64,000 nucleotides of DNA, from contig CM049314.1 in NCBI GenBank assembly GCA_026874595.1, positions 31,261,729-31,325,728 of the forward strand, written 5' to 3'. A model generated the notes under the pieces. The model saw only the letters and a list, made by a program, of their open reading frames with translations, was not told the origin of the DNA and searched no databases. Numbering within the stretch: the first letter of the stretch is position 1; each line of letters opens with the position of its first letter. Of this stretch, positions 36,076 through 49,190 are shown in pieces. The position numbers and the translations under genes were made by a program. The stretch comes from Sipunculus nudus. Taxonomy: Eukaryota; Annelida; Sipuncula; Golfingiida; Sipunculidae.

Positions 36076-37118
36076 TTTTAATTCTTATTAAATAATACAT
36101 TGCTTTCTGCTCCAAATCTGTTTCTGCTGAATCCACCCTGTTATCACCCACATGTACGTCAATACTGTGATGATGAAACCAATTTCAAGAGAATCATCCA
36201 TGTAAAGCCGAAGGGTGAGTTCAGGTCTTAGAGCACTTGATTTCTCACCAGGCCATTACTTTAGCTGGATAAATGCAGCACGGCTGTTTTATCCCAGTCA
36301 CTCTCCTCCGTGAATCCAGGATGCAGTACATTCACCAACCAACCCCGCGCACAGACTGCAAGTATCTACTGCGTCTTTACTTTTTTTTCAACACTAAACA
36401 CAAACAAGTCCACAAACACAGTGCTCTCAAGTCATTTTTTTACATTTTGGTTAAAGCTGACATAAAACTAGTTTATTACTAGGTTTGTGGATGAACAAAC
36501 AGCCTGAATGTGCTCAGGAGAGTGGCTTCAATGTAGTGGCTCTAATGATGATTCATAACAAGTTGATGGAGTGGGAAGTTAGTAAGACTTGAATAGGACA
36601 TATTTATTAATAAGGGCAGAACTAGTCTGTTTGTTTAATAAAAACCATTTATATCCAGCACTGTAAATAGGATATACACTGTATCATTTCAAAAGTACAA
36701 ATACAACCATGTAAACCACTGTTACACATGTTGACAATGAATATACAACATGTGTAGTTATATTTAGTTGGTTTGTTTCACAGTTTCAAAAACTGACAAA
36801 TTAATTTAAATTTCTTATCATGATAGCATATACCATATTTTTGCAAGGTCAGCATCCATGTGATAATTCATTAATCTCTATTGTCTGGTGTACCAGGAGA
36901 CCGGACTATCACCAATAACTCACAAAAAAGATCATGATATATTTACTGCCCAAGGCACATCCACAGTCTCTAGAGATGAATAATTTATAACAGAACAAAA
37001 GACATGCAGAATATTATAGTGATTATATATCAACCTTATGGTAAATAAAGACTTTTGATGGATGCATCCCACTGATCCTACAGGTGCCCTCATGAGAAAT
37101 AAAAGGAAAGGTCATGTA

Positions 37119-37177
<59 letters not shown>

Positions 37178-39218
37178 GATGTACAGAAGCAAGTAGAAGA
37201 CATTATGCACACTGGGAGTAAAGTGTATGACAAATACTGGTACCCACTGGGTGATTACTAGAAATAAATGCACTGTTTTGCATTATTTATTCCATTAATG
37301 GACAGGTAGACACAAAAACACTGACACTTAATTGTTATTTCTTAATATTTACACAATTTTTGTTTCAAGTTACAGCAGCCATGTTGTACTTTAAGCTCGG
37401 CAATTCTATATCCTTAACTGGATCAAAAAACACAATCACTTAAGACTAAAATTCAGATATGGATACAGCCCAATTGCCTTAAAGTATCAACTAAAAGCTC
37501 AAGCCTGACCCGTAAATATGACGGTTTCAGATTTTTTGGGTGGAACAACTATGAGGAAAAATTATTTTGGTCAACAAGATCAAGGGGAAGCCCCAGCTTA
37601 TGACAGCTAGGCAGACCACTTCTTCATTTGTGGAGGCACATGAATGGAAGAATAAACCTTAACTAAAGTCTATTTTATCTTTGCATGTACACTAACAATA
37701 TGTAAGTCATTGCTTAAATGATTGTCTTTCAACTCCTTAAACAAGAATTTTCTCGGACAGGTCTGTCGGTGTTTACCAGGTCATGGCAATTATATAAAAC
37801 TCTTAGGCAGGTCATGTGTGAAGCCTATAGGTTGGACCAGATTTTAGACCGTACTATTTGAGAACAAATTTCCCGGCTTTTACTTGATACTTTACGGTAA
37901 ATGAAACTGTATATATAATTATCGAGCAATGACATGGAGTGCCTGTTGACAGGAAGTGTGTTTTTCCTAAATAAATAAAATAAGTTAGGTTTCTTTATTG
38001 CACTTCCTGCATGTAACAGATTAATTTGTTTAATTTGTGTGCTCATTTCTTCCCAATAACAAAAAACAGGCTTTAGACTTTAGAGTTAATGCAAAATTAC
38101 ATATGGTATATATATATCAAACCAACATTTATTTGTTATGTAGTTTCAGCTACATCCAAACTTAACACTTACAAGTACCCCTGTATTAAACAGATACCTG
38201 GCACAATGTTAAAGATATTCTTAAAAAACAATTGCTGGCACATCCTAACCTCTCAAGAGTCTATAATCTATGCATGAAATCCTAGCACAAATATTCTGGC
38301 ATGCACTGGAATATCTCTAGTTTGTGAATCTGTTGAGAAACGTTATTTATGTTAACAGACATACACCAAAATAATTTTTAAAAACTGAACTAAATGTGGT
38401 TATCAGTATCTAGTAATTGGTGGTCTTCTCATACATCTGGGTAAAAGTCTGATCTTGGGTCCTGTCCTGGAGCCCTGAGGTCAAAAGCTGGAGCCTGACA
38501 GAAACTATGTAACTGATTGTAATTGATTGTAATTGATTGCAGTTACTGATTACGATTACCCCATTTCTGACATACTTTGGTGGTCTTTTTGTTCTTGAGG
38601 AGCGTAACTGGGCGGTTACGCTGGAATGGGAATTAATAACAAATATGAAACTCAGGAATAAGATGCTCCTCAGATTCACAAGGTGGGATGATTCACCTGC
38701 AAACACCTTTAAAATCATACTTCATTAATCAGCAACTAGGTCTGTGCATGGTATCAGGACCGGCCCATACAAACATGCATTAATTTTTGTTAAACATGCA
38801 ATAATCACACTGGATATGTTGTCTCTAACACAGGTTGTAATATAATGAGTGTAACAGAAATGAGTTAGGTATTGTGGGATTTACTTTGATTTTATAATAA
38901 ATACAATACTGCCTTACTTTGATTTCATAGATTCTGGTGCAATCAGGAAAATGAAACCCTCACAAAACAGTCAAAATGAAGAAATTGCAAAATTTCAGTC
39001 TTGCGAATATAAAGCCAACCACATATTATATATGCTCTTGTGGCAATTTTCACGCATAGGGTATGCATGATCTCAGGGATTCTTGGTAAAATTACATCAC
39101 TCCACCATGGTCCATCTTTTTTAGGAAGACCTGCTACATCCATTGTAATACAATATACACCTACCAGTCATGCATATATATGCATATGGACCAATTGCAA
39201 TATTTCTGTACATTTATG
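36076..39218. other. Non-coding stretch, possibly KLHL intron or 5' flank
   Basis: No exon recognised on either strand. Contains (AT)n at 37129-37173. At 38955-39020 there is a fragment (GCGAATATAAAGCCAACCAC) resembling the right end of the MITE at 29280-29703. Confidence 0.45.
37129..37173. repeat. (AT)n microsatellite
   Basis: Pure AT dinucleotide run. Confidence 0.95.
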
Positions 39219-41085
39219 TCCCACCCGTAACACCAAAATTTATTTTAATAGAAATCTTAATTATTTATCTTTTATACATTTAAATAATCTGGTATAATTA
39301 TCTAAGAAATCTCCCAGCTCCCTTGTTCCTCTATGGTTATATAATGATAAATCAATATTACAAAGTCATCATAATCTGTCCCACCCATAACACACTCAAT
39401 GTTCCACCTTGCTGATCCCTGGTTTTACTTGATGGGAATTTTCTTTCAACTTGCATGTACCTGAGGCAATGAGACACCTGATAGGTAGAATAAGTTCAGC
39501 TCAATAGTCTTACTTTTAAATATGTTTAGATAAAAAGTGTTACAGGTGGGACATATTTGGTAGAAAGAGTTTTAATTAATGTATTAACATCAAATGTATA
39601 TAATAATAAGACAATAAAATAAGTCTCAAACCCAAAAAATGCCATGGACTATTGAAAATCAAGGCACAGTATATTTCTTTATTGAATATAATATGAGGAA
39701 TTTGTCAAATTTGGCAAAAGAAAGTCTATGGAGGACTGTTACGGGTGGGACAAAGGCTGGTAATGCTATTTACTTTTACAACAGGTATGTTTTAATATTT
39801 CTCTTTATTGATTAATTTTATTATGAGAAAATGCTATTAATATAATCTGCACAGTCATTTTGATGATTCTGATGAAAAGTTGCAGCAGTTAATTTAAAAG
39901 AAATAACCCTGCATGGGTACTCTTTGAAATAATTGCATAAGATATACGTATTGGTAAAGTCCATGAAGCACTGTACAGTAAAAAAAAAAGTACAGTAAAT
40001 GTAAAGTAAAAGTACTCATGTTTTTCCAACCTTTCAATTTTGCCAGTTTCTTTTTGGAATCCATACCATTATTGTTACTATTATTGACCATATCTACCTT
40101 TAGTGTCACCTTTCACTTTTATATGTCTTAAATATCACTAATTTACTAAAACATATGTCATTATATATGCAGTTTCCCTTCATATCCGGTTATATTTGCT
40201 TATATTTTAAATGATTTAAATAATCTATAATTTTGAAGACATAAGGAATGAAATTAAATCCAGATTGATCCAGGGAAAGAAAATTTTAGACATTAAAAAA
40301 TAATAATATGGTAAATTGCCTTCCTAAAAATCCTAATTATTAATCAAAGAAGGCTTAAAAAGTACACTAAAACATATATTGAAAGTATAGGATTACCTTT
40401 AAAATGAGTTGAAGAAGATACCATCAAAGTTAATGTGAAAGGAGTTGTTAAATCTTATTTAATCTGGAGCAAGCAATATTCTTTGCCTTGTTATGGGTGG
40501 GACAATGTTACCGGTGGGACATGTTACGGGTGGGACAAAATGATTCATCTTTGATATGCTGTATAATAAATTCTGAGGACAGGCATACAAATTAGGCATG
40601 ACAAAACAGTTCAGGTTTGTGCTTTTCTGCAGAAAGGTTAAAGGTTTATCTTGTCTCTAATTTCACAGTGCTATTCCACTGTTACGGGTGGGACAGTTAT
40701 GATTGACAATATGAACCTTTTTGGATAAAACATTTGATTCTGATTTGTTTAGAGTTACATGTACCCCAGACACATATGAAATATTAATCTTACTTCTATT
40801 CTGGTCAGTATGTAACACAAAATGCAGTTCTTGGTTGATAATCATGACAATTGTAGCACAACCTGTTAAGGGTGGGACAAAAATAATATTTTATTTTGAC
40901 CAAGACATCATCATAGGTAAAAAAATCCAAATTTTTGGATTTCTATATCCAAGTTATATTTTCATTAAAACTTTCAACCCTACTACACTTTTTAAATTCA
41001 TTCAGCAACATATGTAGCTGATTATTAAGGTCTCCTTGGTCATAAAATTTATGGGTTTAACTGTGGCCATGTTACAGATGGGACA
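39219..41085. repeat. Scattered 15-base motif GTTACGGGTGGGACA, ten copies
   Basis: Copies at 39219-39232 and 39379-39392 (reverse), then 39539, 39738, 40490, 40507, 40523, 40681, 40864 and 41071 (forward). Each has at most about two mismatches; most spacings are 158-207 bases, with one tight trio at 40490-40537 and one gap of about 740 bases. The DNA between copies is AT-rich and shows no obvious similarity from one interval to the next. No coding potential. I do not recognise the motif. Confidence 0.85.
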
Positions 41086-42131
41086 ACATGCATGGCCCAT
41101 AATTTGCTGCAAGTGGATAGAAACATCTTTTCTATCACACTAAAAAGGATGGGTGTTACTGTCTGTATCATCTGTGTTATTTGTAATTAGTAACTGCCTG
41201 ACAAACGGCCTTATTTTTCTTTCTTTAACCTTAGACACTGTCATGTACAGATTTAGCGCAATTGGCCCATATTGTGCATATTGAAACACAGCTTAATTTG
41301 GTTATTCTTGCTATATATTCAGTAAGGCAGAATGTTCACACACAAATTTGCATAATTTATGTGTTGTCAGGCAATACAAAGCCCTATTGGAAATATAAGT
41401 AACATCATCATATTGTTAAACAATCGAACATCTAGAGTTTATTATAAAAGATAAAGATAAATATTGGAATATATCTGTCTCATGCAGATGAGGGAATAAA
41501 CCACAGAATAAAAGTTAAAACTGTTTTTTTTTCAGTTTATTCAAATAAACTCCAGATCAAGTTCACCTACAATAGAAGGTCTCCACCAAATAGTAGATCA
41601 CCCTGTGGTAATACGTAGGGCTTGTGTAGCATAAGAGAGAGCATATAAAAATGCATATTATTTATATATATAACTCCATGTTTCCCAGTGTGGTAAGCCA
41701 AGATAGTGACATGGCTGACAGAAAGGCATTCAGGACCCAGAGGTGTGCCCTTGAACAAACTTTTTTTTCCTACACTCAGCTAACAACACTGAACATCTGC
41801 CAGTCTAACCCAAAATGTCTCAGTGTTTGTACAGTTTGATCCTCCATAAGAACATGATTTTAACCTCTCCATTCTGTACATACATGTGCCCTGTGGGATT
41901 GTCAATTACAAAATCGTTTAACCAGTAGACAAAATCTATCAACCAAGTGTTAGCCAAGGCATACAAAAAAATTCATAAGTATGCAAACGTAATATTTACA
42001 ATTCATGATTGTATTATAGTAGTATACTCATTATTTCGACATGTGACCTGTAAAATCCAGGATTTATTGTGTGCAAAATCTGGCAGACTCCCATGAGGGT
42101 TTAAAAAACTGGGAGAAATAAACTCTTCCCG

Positions 42132-43155
42132 TTCAAATAGGGTGCACAGATGTGACTGTAAAGTACTCCAAGGACAACATCCAGATGAAAAACTGTCTGT
42201 AGAGAGAGTTTGGTGGCCAGGGGATGTGTATCAGCAAAGTTTGGAGGGGAATAACACTTTTTTACCTCATCCAAATCCTCAAATTAGTGTAGGCTTCACC
42301 TAACAAAAGAACAATAGTCACTGAAAGTGATGGGTTGATGTTCAATTAAAACTGATCATTGGTCAGTTGGTAATAACAATTTGATAATCTATCCTGCAGT
42401 GCCATAACTGATTACAAAGTTTTGCAAATTACATAGGCTTTGTGATTCAAAAATGTATACTCTTATTTAATTAATGTGTGCAATCTCAAGAAAAGTCTAT
42501 GTTTACTTATTACTTCATACCAAAGGTCACTGCCCATATATATATGTTATAGAATTATTACATATTTTTTAGCAAACATGTAGGCCTTTGTATCGGCTTA
42601 GACAATGTTCAGGTCTTTATATGGTAAACAATTTCATACTCTTCTACAATTGTTAATTCAAAATATCAGTCAGTAGAGGTAAAACCGATTTTTACTGATG
42701 TTCGTCAATCATTAAATTAATACAACCGATTCCCAACACTAGTTACTGCAGTCATCAATATCTCCCTGACAATTCTCTGTAGTAACAGCCTATGTGGTAG
42801 AGAATTTTATGTAATAAGAGTAAAAGATGGTTTTCATTAAGATGGTTTCTGAGAAATGGTCCATGCCAGTTTTGTGTTAAATATTTGTAAATTATATTGT
42901 AAAGATAATCTTCTGTAGGGAGACTCCCAATCTGGTATCTAGACGAATATAACTGACTCGTTGCATGACCTCTTGTAAAGAATATAAAAGTAAAAGTTAC
43001 TTACAGAACACAACTGTATGAAACAATAAAATGGCAGTGTTTATGAATAAAAGTTCACATGGGTGTGTTTATGGTAAAGGGAAGAGCATCACCTTTTTTT
43101 CCAAAATGTGTAGTAGCATTTAATGCTTTGTGCAGTGCTGTGCACCCTATTTGAA
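42132..43155. repeat. Perfect 18-bp inverted repeat, arms about 1 kb apart
   Basis: TTCAAATAGGGTGCACAG at 42132-42149 and its exact complement at 43138-43155. Similarity stops abruptly at both sides, and no clear target duplication is seen. Confidence 0.7.
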
Positions 43156-44399
43156 GAATAAATATTCATGTAAACACTCATAATGATTTTACTGATATGG
43201 CAAAACACATTAAACTACAATATTTAAATATGCAATATATAAACATTCACAATATTTATTCCTTGTGCAATTATTTTTTAAACAATTTTTTTAATTTCTG
43301 ACTGAATGATTATATTCATGGGCCTGTATTGATTTTGCAGTTAGGTCCTTCTGTATTAAGTGATATATTGCACACTGGGACCAAATCAGACAAGGCATGC
43401 ATTCTGACACACTCCTTGTTCAGTCCTATTGTTGCATTGCATCTACTAATTCATTTCACTCAACTACTGCTTGCACAGGGATGATAAGCCATTGATCACC
43501 ACCAGGCATTGGCAAAGTGCCAAGATTCTTTGATCATTGGTCTTGACCAATGAGAGCAGGGTATTCCTGGGTGTTAGCAAAGTCTGCCCACTAGGGAAGG
43601 CACCAACAATACATGGATCCCCTGGTGTTAATCTACAGCAAATGTTCCTCATGCAGGGAGTGTTTGAGTGAAATGAATAAGTAGAACTGCAAAGAGAACA
43701 TCGCATTAGGAAAGCAGCATTGCGTGACAGGAAACAACTTAAGGATTAAAAGGCTAGGAGACGCGTACCCAGTACTAGTAGGTGCATAAAACTTGAGCCT
43801 TATCGGAGCACGGCATGACTTCCTTGACTCTTGACTCTTAAGAGCAATAGGTAGTATTACGTACGACACTCCTGTTCAAAGAGGCACTGGTACTTAAAAT
43901 TCAAAGGGTCCTTTGTTAATTCCTTTTTTAAGGAAGATTTTCAGAACCTCGCAGAGAACAGTGTACCCACTATGGAATCATTAACTATTCTTCCTCTCCA
44001 GCTATAAAAAGAATAACATATGTTAGAATGCCACTGATCATGCTTTACTCTGACCTTTGCCAAATCACACCAGTTGGTTAAATATAACTCAAGACTGTCA
44101 GCAGGACAGCTTTAAAGGCTGCAAGTTGCCAACTTCCTGATATGTTGAGCACTACGTAAATACTTAGTCACATACTGTGATAAATATATATGGTGTGTAA
44201 TATATATGTTCTTACTCCCTATATTTGTATAAAGTTCTAAAACAATACAATGAGGCATTAAGCATATTTTTAACACAATAATAAGTGTATGACAATAAAC
44301 AGAGCCCCACGTATCTACGTTTGATAAAAAGAAGGGAAGGTAATATAAGAATGTAATACAACAGTGAATAAAACCTTGAACACAGTGTAAAAAAAAGAA

Positions 44400-44401
<2 letters not shown>

Positions 44402-44451
<50 letters not shown>
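44402..44451. repeat. (AT)n microsatellite
   Basis: Pure AT run ending in GTGTGT. Confidence 0.95.
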
Positions 44452-44457
<6 letters not shown>

Positions 44458-45488
44458 AGGAAATTATGGGGTTTCACACAAGGCTGAACATGTGTTTTTT
44501 ATCACTAATAGTGTGCCATGTGCAGGTGATGAAAGGTGCCCTTTCACCTACCTTTCAAAAAACAAATTATCTGGCTTCCTTTGTGTATAAACCATTTAAT
44601 GATCTTAGGGTAATTTTGGTTGTGAAGAGTTCTTAGCGCCTTTGTGGAGGATGTATGAAATTGTTTATCAACAACATCTGTAAACACAGCAATGTTGACA
44701 AATGGGAAAAAAACATGTAACCTAGGGTGGTAGGTTGCATTTATGCGGAGGTAGAAAGGTCACTTGTTGCAAAACACCATCTGCTTAGCTCTGGCTTATA
44801 AATCTGTCTTGCTGCAAGATGCCCCTGTTGAATTTGTTTTATTTTGGCCGGCCCCCACATATTATAAACACCTTGATACAAACAAAAACAGCAATCTGTG
44901 TGCGGTGATATTCCTGTGATCTGGCCTATTTTTATAAAAGCTCCAAGGGATTACCTTTTAGTTAATAATGGTCAGATAGGTGATTGGGCCCCTTTAAGCT
45001 TTAAAACATGTTGGATGTATACATTTATTTAGTTTTTTTTTTAAATAATTTGTATAGACTCAGATTAAAATCTTTGTTACATTTCTTTTTAAAATAATAA
45101 CTGGTAGTGATATAAACCTGGTCAGTTTGTGGTAACAATTAACAGAATTTTTATTCATCCTCTTTAGTTTTTCTTGTCAGAGCCATCAATGATCATAAAA
45201 AAATCTTGCAAGAGATATTTATAATTATATATGATTAATTCTTGACAAAGCTATATATTATCCTATTGGTCCCCATGCCTTAAACATTCTAAATTATTCT
45301 ACCAGCCTAATTTTCATATATAAATATATCATAATTTATAGCACCAAAACAGATATATACATTAATTCAATAGCTTCCATGGTTTAAAGCTTTAAAAGGA
45401 AACAAGGTTAGTGATGATTTCAAATGGAATTTATATTCTGTTGTTTAGACCCAATGGTTTCAGTGGCATTACATACAAAGCAGATCAA

Positions 45489-45490
<2 letters not shown>

Positions 45491-45549
<59 letters not shown>
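45491..45549. repeat. (AT)n microsatellite
   Basis: Pure AT run of about 58 bases. Confidence 0.95.
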
Positions 45550-45554
<5 letters not shown>

Positions 45555-45689
45555 AATAATGCAATAAATACACATATCTTAATTAATAACAAACTTTGCT
45601 TTCAGCAGTGTTTATACAAAAAATGTTGAGTATGAAAAACAGTTAGGTGCTATACAGATATCATACCAAATACTGGCAATTCATTTCAT

Positions 45690-45924
45690 AGAAATCATCT
45701 TGACTGATAAAGTAACACCAGCATTGTGGTAATTTCTTGGGAGATTCAGCCTACTGTTGTCCATCTGTTAGAACCTCTAAGACTGCATAGGGTTCATGAC
45801 CCTAGCCCCTACTGCTACGATTTGTGCCCTGCTAACGGATGGACGGCCGGACGGACAGACATCAGGACGACAGACAAAGACCCATCGCTATAGCCCAGCA
45901 TGACTGAAAGTCAGTTGAGCTAAA
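45690..45924 (+). mobile_element. Pearl/Helentron-like 3' end fragment
   Basis: Ends with GGACGGCCGGACGGACAGAC, then CTATAGCCCAGC, the hairpin TGACTGAAAGTCA and GTTGAGCTAA, the same layout as the 3' end of element C (21129-21204). No ACTAGA start was found upstream, so the left boundary is approximate and the copy is probably 5' truncated. Confidence 0.6.
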
Positions 45925-46226
45925 AATGAACCTCCTCCAGCTTTCAGATTGTGGAAGAGCTGGGACTAGTCTACTCATCTCAGCAATCAAAACATCAAAA
46001 TCCAAATGTGTCATAATTCATAATTCAATAAAAAGACTTAAGAACTGTTTACATTGCACATGTGCATGCACACCAAATATTACTTATTCTGTGGAGTCTT
46101 TTCCACAAAACATTCATGTTCAACATGACATTGTACTGAGTTTTATCTAACATAATTTAACACACTACACTGCCCTATTCACTGCATTTAATTAATTTCA
46201 TTAATACCTACACAACAGTTCTATGA

Positions 46227-46331
46227 AAAAAATGGCTGAGGTAAAAATGGCTTGGGTAAAATAGCTGAAGGAAAATGGCTGAGATAAACATAGCTAAGGT
46301 AGAAATGACTCGGGTGAATTGGCTAAATTAA
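46227..46331. repeat. Minisatellite, unit about 15-17 bases
   Basis: Six to seven imperfect copies of AAAATGGCTGAGGTA-like units with substitutions and small length changes. Confidence 0.8.
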
Positions 46332-46931
46332 AAGTAAAGGTAAGTTGTGGCAACTGAAATTAATTATGAATTTGTCATTTCAAAACATCACAATTCAGCA
46401 TCAGACTGTTTGTAATGTAAGTCAGGCTATGATGCATGTGTTTTGAATTTTCTTGAGCGTAAGAGCATATATGTACTCTCTTTTTAACAATACTATACCA
46501 GTATGTACACTGAAATACATACCATAACACTATTTAATAAACAGGCTGTGCATTTTATTTACTGTACACTGACCTGTTTAGATAAATGCATTTTTAGTAT
46601 TCCAGAGCACATTGTTGATTAGTGTGTTTTGTCATATATCTTTTGATCCTATTTAACCAATAGGGTTATTGTATACATTTGATAAATTGCATGATTTATT
46701 TCATAATTAAGTTACACTCATGATCATATGTTTGATACACTAGAGTTCTAGGTAAGTAGTGATTGAATACACCTTAATAAATGTTGATTTTGTTATTTTC
46801 CTTATAAAGTCAAGCTCAGAATATATAAAAATAAAGGTTATAAAATTTATTATCAAAAAGTTAACATCAAGCAATGACACACAAATAACACACATATAAA
46901 CATGCATATATGCAGTAAGGAAAATGAAAAG

Positions 46932-47346
46932 TACTGTGGTTGCCTTTTTGTTCGCGAGGGTTTTAATTTCACAATATTCACGAATGGGAAATAATCGCTA
47001 AAATGAAACCCTTGGGTATAATTGGCCAATTGAGTATGTCCTCTTTATTCAGTGAAACCAATGCTTGTAAGTTAATAGGTAAGAACAGTGAGGAATTTTA
47101 TAATAAATTCCATTCTGCAGGTATAGGGAAAACGATCCCTTAAATTTGAACTAAACTACAGTACCTGTGCTGTGTGTATGGGACTAATGTTATATGGGTT
47201 TAATCACAAACTCATGACTTATTCTCATTTTATAAAATCAACAGATATGGCTCTACCAAAGAAAACGCAAAAAATGAAATCCTCGCGAAACATTAAAAAT
47301 TGAGAAATCTCGAAATTCCAGCCTCGCGAATATGCATCCAACAGTA
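46932..47346. mobile_element. MITE-like element, 415 bp
   Basis: Left end TACTGTGGTTGCC...TTCGCGAGG and complemented right end TACTGTTGGATGC...TTCGCGAGG form an imperfect terminal inverted repeat. Words such as GGGAAATAATCGC are shared with 29280-29703 and the block after 15384. Confidence 0.5.
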
Positions 47347-48099
47347 TGGGACTAACATAGGACCCATGGGTCATGGTGCTCAGTTGACCTTGAAGGCCTT
47401 GAGTTTCATATCAAGAGCAGGGGTTTTGGTTACATATATTAAATATATATTTTATTTTCTTGGAAAATGCAAACGGAACTTGATACATGTTGGACCAGCA
47501 TACAAGTATCATATGATAATTAATATGCCCATATCAGTATATGTTTGTCCTATATTTAAACACTGTGACATATGTATCAAATATCATTTTAATCCAGGGA
47601 TATATATAGATGAACTGAAATAAAATGTGAGGCATATCACACAACAGTAATGTGTAACCAGAACAGAACCATACAACAACTTTACAGGATATCCAATTTA
47701 TCAGAGGAGAAGTGGTCTCATTTCTTAATATCAATGTACTCCAGGCATGTATTAATACCCAACATGTCAAAAGCATGTGACTAATTAGTAATAGTCATAT
47801 GTCATGTCCAGAGATATCCATGAACAAGACTGATACGAGTAGATAATTCAGTGTCTCTCTGCAAAAGAAAACAAGATTGTATGATAATGATATATCTCAT
47901 ATTATTTATACTATCAATCACAATGTGAGAGTCATATTTCTAAGTAACATTAGATGATGGCAGTAAAAAGGGATGTCAAATACAAGGAGGGTTTATTTTC
48001 ACAATAATTCCAATTATTAGGGCCCCCCGCTTGACAAGGGGGTGCCCTATAGTGATCACCGTGTCAGTCCGTCCCTCCGTTCTTCCGTCAGTGACACTT

Positions 48100-49070
48100 T
48101 TTTTCACGCATAATAACTCAACAACAACATACTGCAGCTTTTCCAAATAAACAGGGATGATTGGTACCTATGAGGGCTCCAGACCTATCAAATTACAGAC
48201 TTGTCGGAATTCCAATATGGCGGCCACACCCCAAACGCTGATTTTCTTTCGCACGCCATAACTCAACAACAACATTCTGCATTTTTCCAAAATTCACAAG
48301 AATGATTGGCACCTATGAGGGCTCCGGACCTATCGAATAACAGACTTGTTTGAATTCCAATATGGCTGCCACAGCCCAAACGCTGATTTTTTTCGCGCGC
48401 AATAACTCAACAACAACATACTGCAGCTTTCCCAAATTAACAGGAATGATTGGCACCTATGAGGGCTCTAGACCTATCAAATTTCAGACTTGTCGGAATT
48501 CCAATATGGCAGCCACAGCCCATATGTTGATCTTCTTTTGTGCACTATAACTCAACAACAACATACTGCAGCATTCCCAAATTCACAGGAATGATTGGCA
48601 CCCATGAGGGCTCCAGACCTATCCAATTACAGATTTGTCGGCATTCCAATATGGCAACCACAGCTGAATCGCTAATTTTCTTTTGCTCTTGATAACTCAA
48701 CAACAACATACTGCAGCTTTCCCAAATTCACAGGGATGATTGGTACCTACAGGGGCTCCAGACCCACGAATAACAGACTTGTCAGAATTCCAATATGGCC
48801 GCCATAGCCCAAATGCTGTTTTTCTTTCACGCGCGATAACTCAACAAAAACCTACTGCAGCTTTCCCAAATTCACAGGGATGAATGGTACCTATAAGGGA
48901 TCCAGACCTGTTGAATTACAGACCTGTTGGAATTCCAATATGGCCACCACAGCCTGATGGCTGATTTTCTTTTGCACACAATAACTTAACAACAACCTAC
49001 TGCAGCTTTCCCAATTTCACAGGGATCATTGGTGCCTATGAGGGCTCAAGACCTGTTGAATTACAGAGTG
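48100..49070 (-). repeat. Tandem array of seven 145-bp core repeats
   Basis: The word GATTGGTACCTATGAGGGCT, or close variants, recurs on the plus strand with periods of 145, 144, 145, 145, 144 and 145 bases. Same monomer as the array at 21460-23425, in the opposite orientation. Confidence 0.92.
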
Positions 49071-49190
49071 GCTCAAAATCAAATATCGCTAATAGATTAC
49101 ATTTGGTGATTTTCTATTTCACACATTATTTCAGACATACCTTCTTTAATATAATTTGATCCAGTAGGATTTTTTCCCTCATGCATAGGA

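Larger units (their letters stand above)
41086..45689. other. Non-coding stretch, no supported gene
   Basis: AT-rich with short open frames only. Holds an 18-bp perfect inverted repeat (42132-42149 and 43138-43155) and AT microsatellites. Confidence 0.45.

Noticed and set aside
44112-44477. Minus-strand open frame of 121 codons
   Set aside because: Starts in an AT microsatellite and has no domain or splice context.
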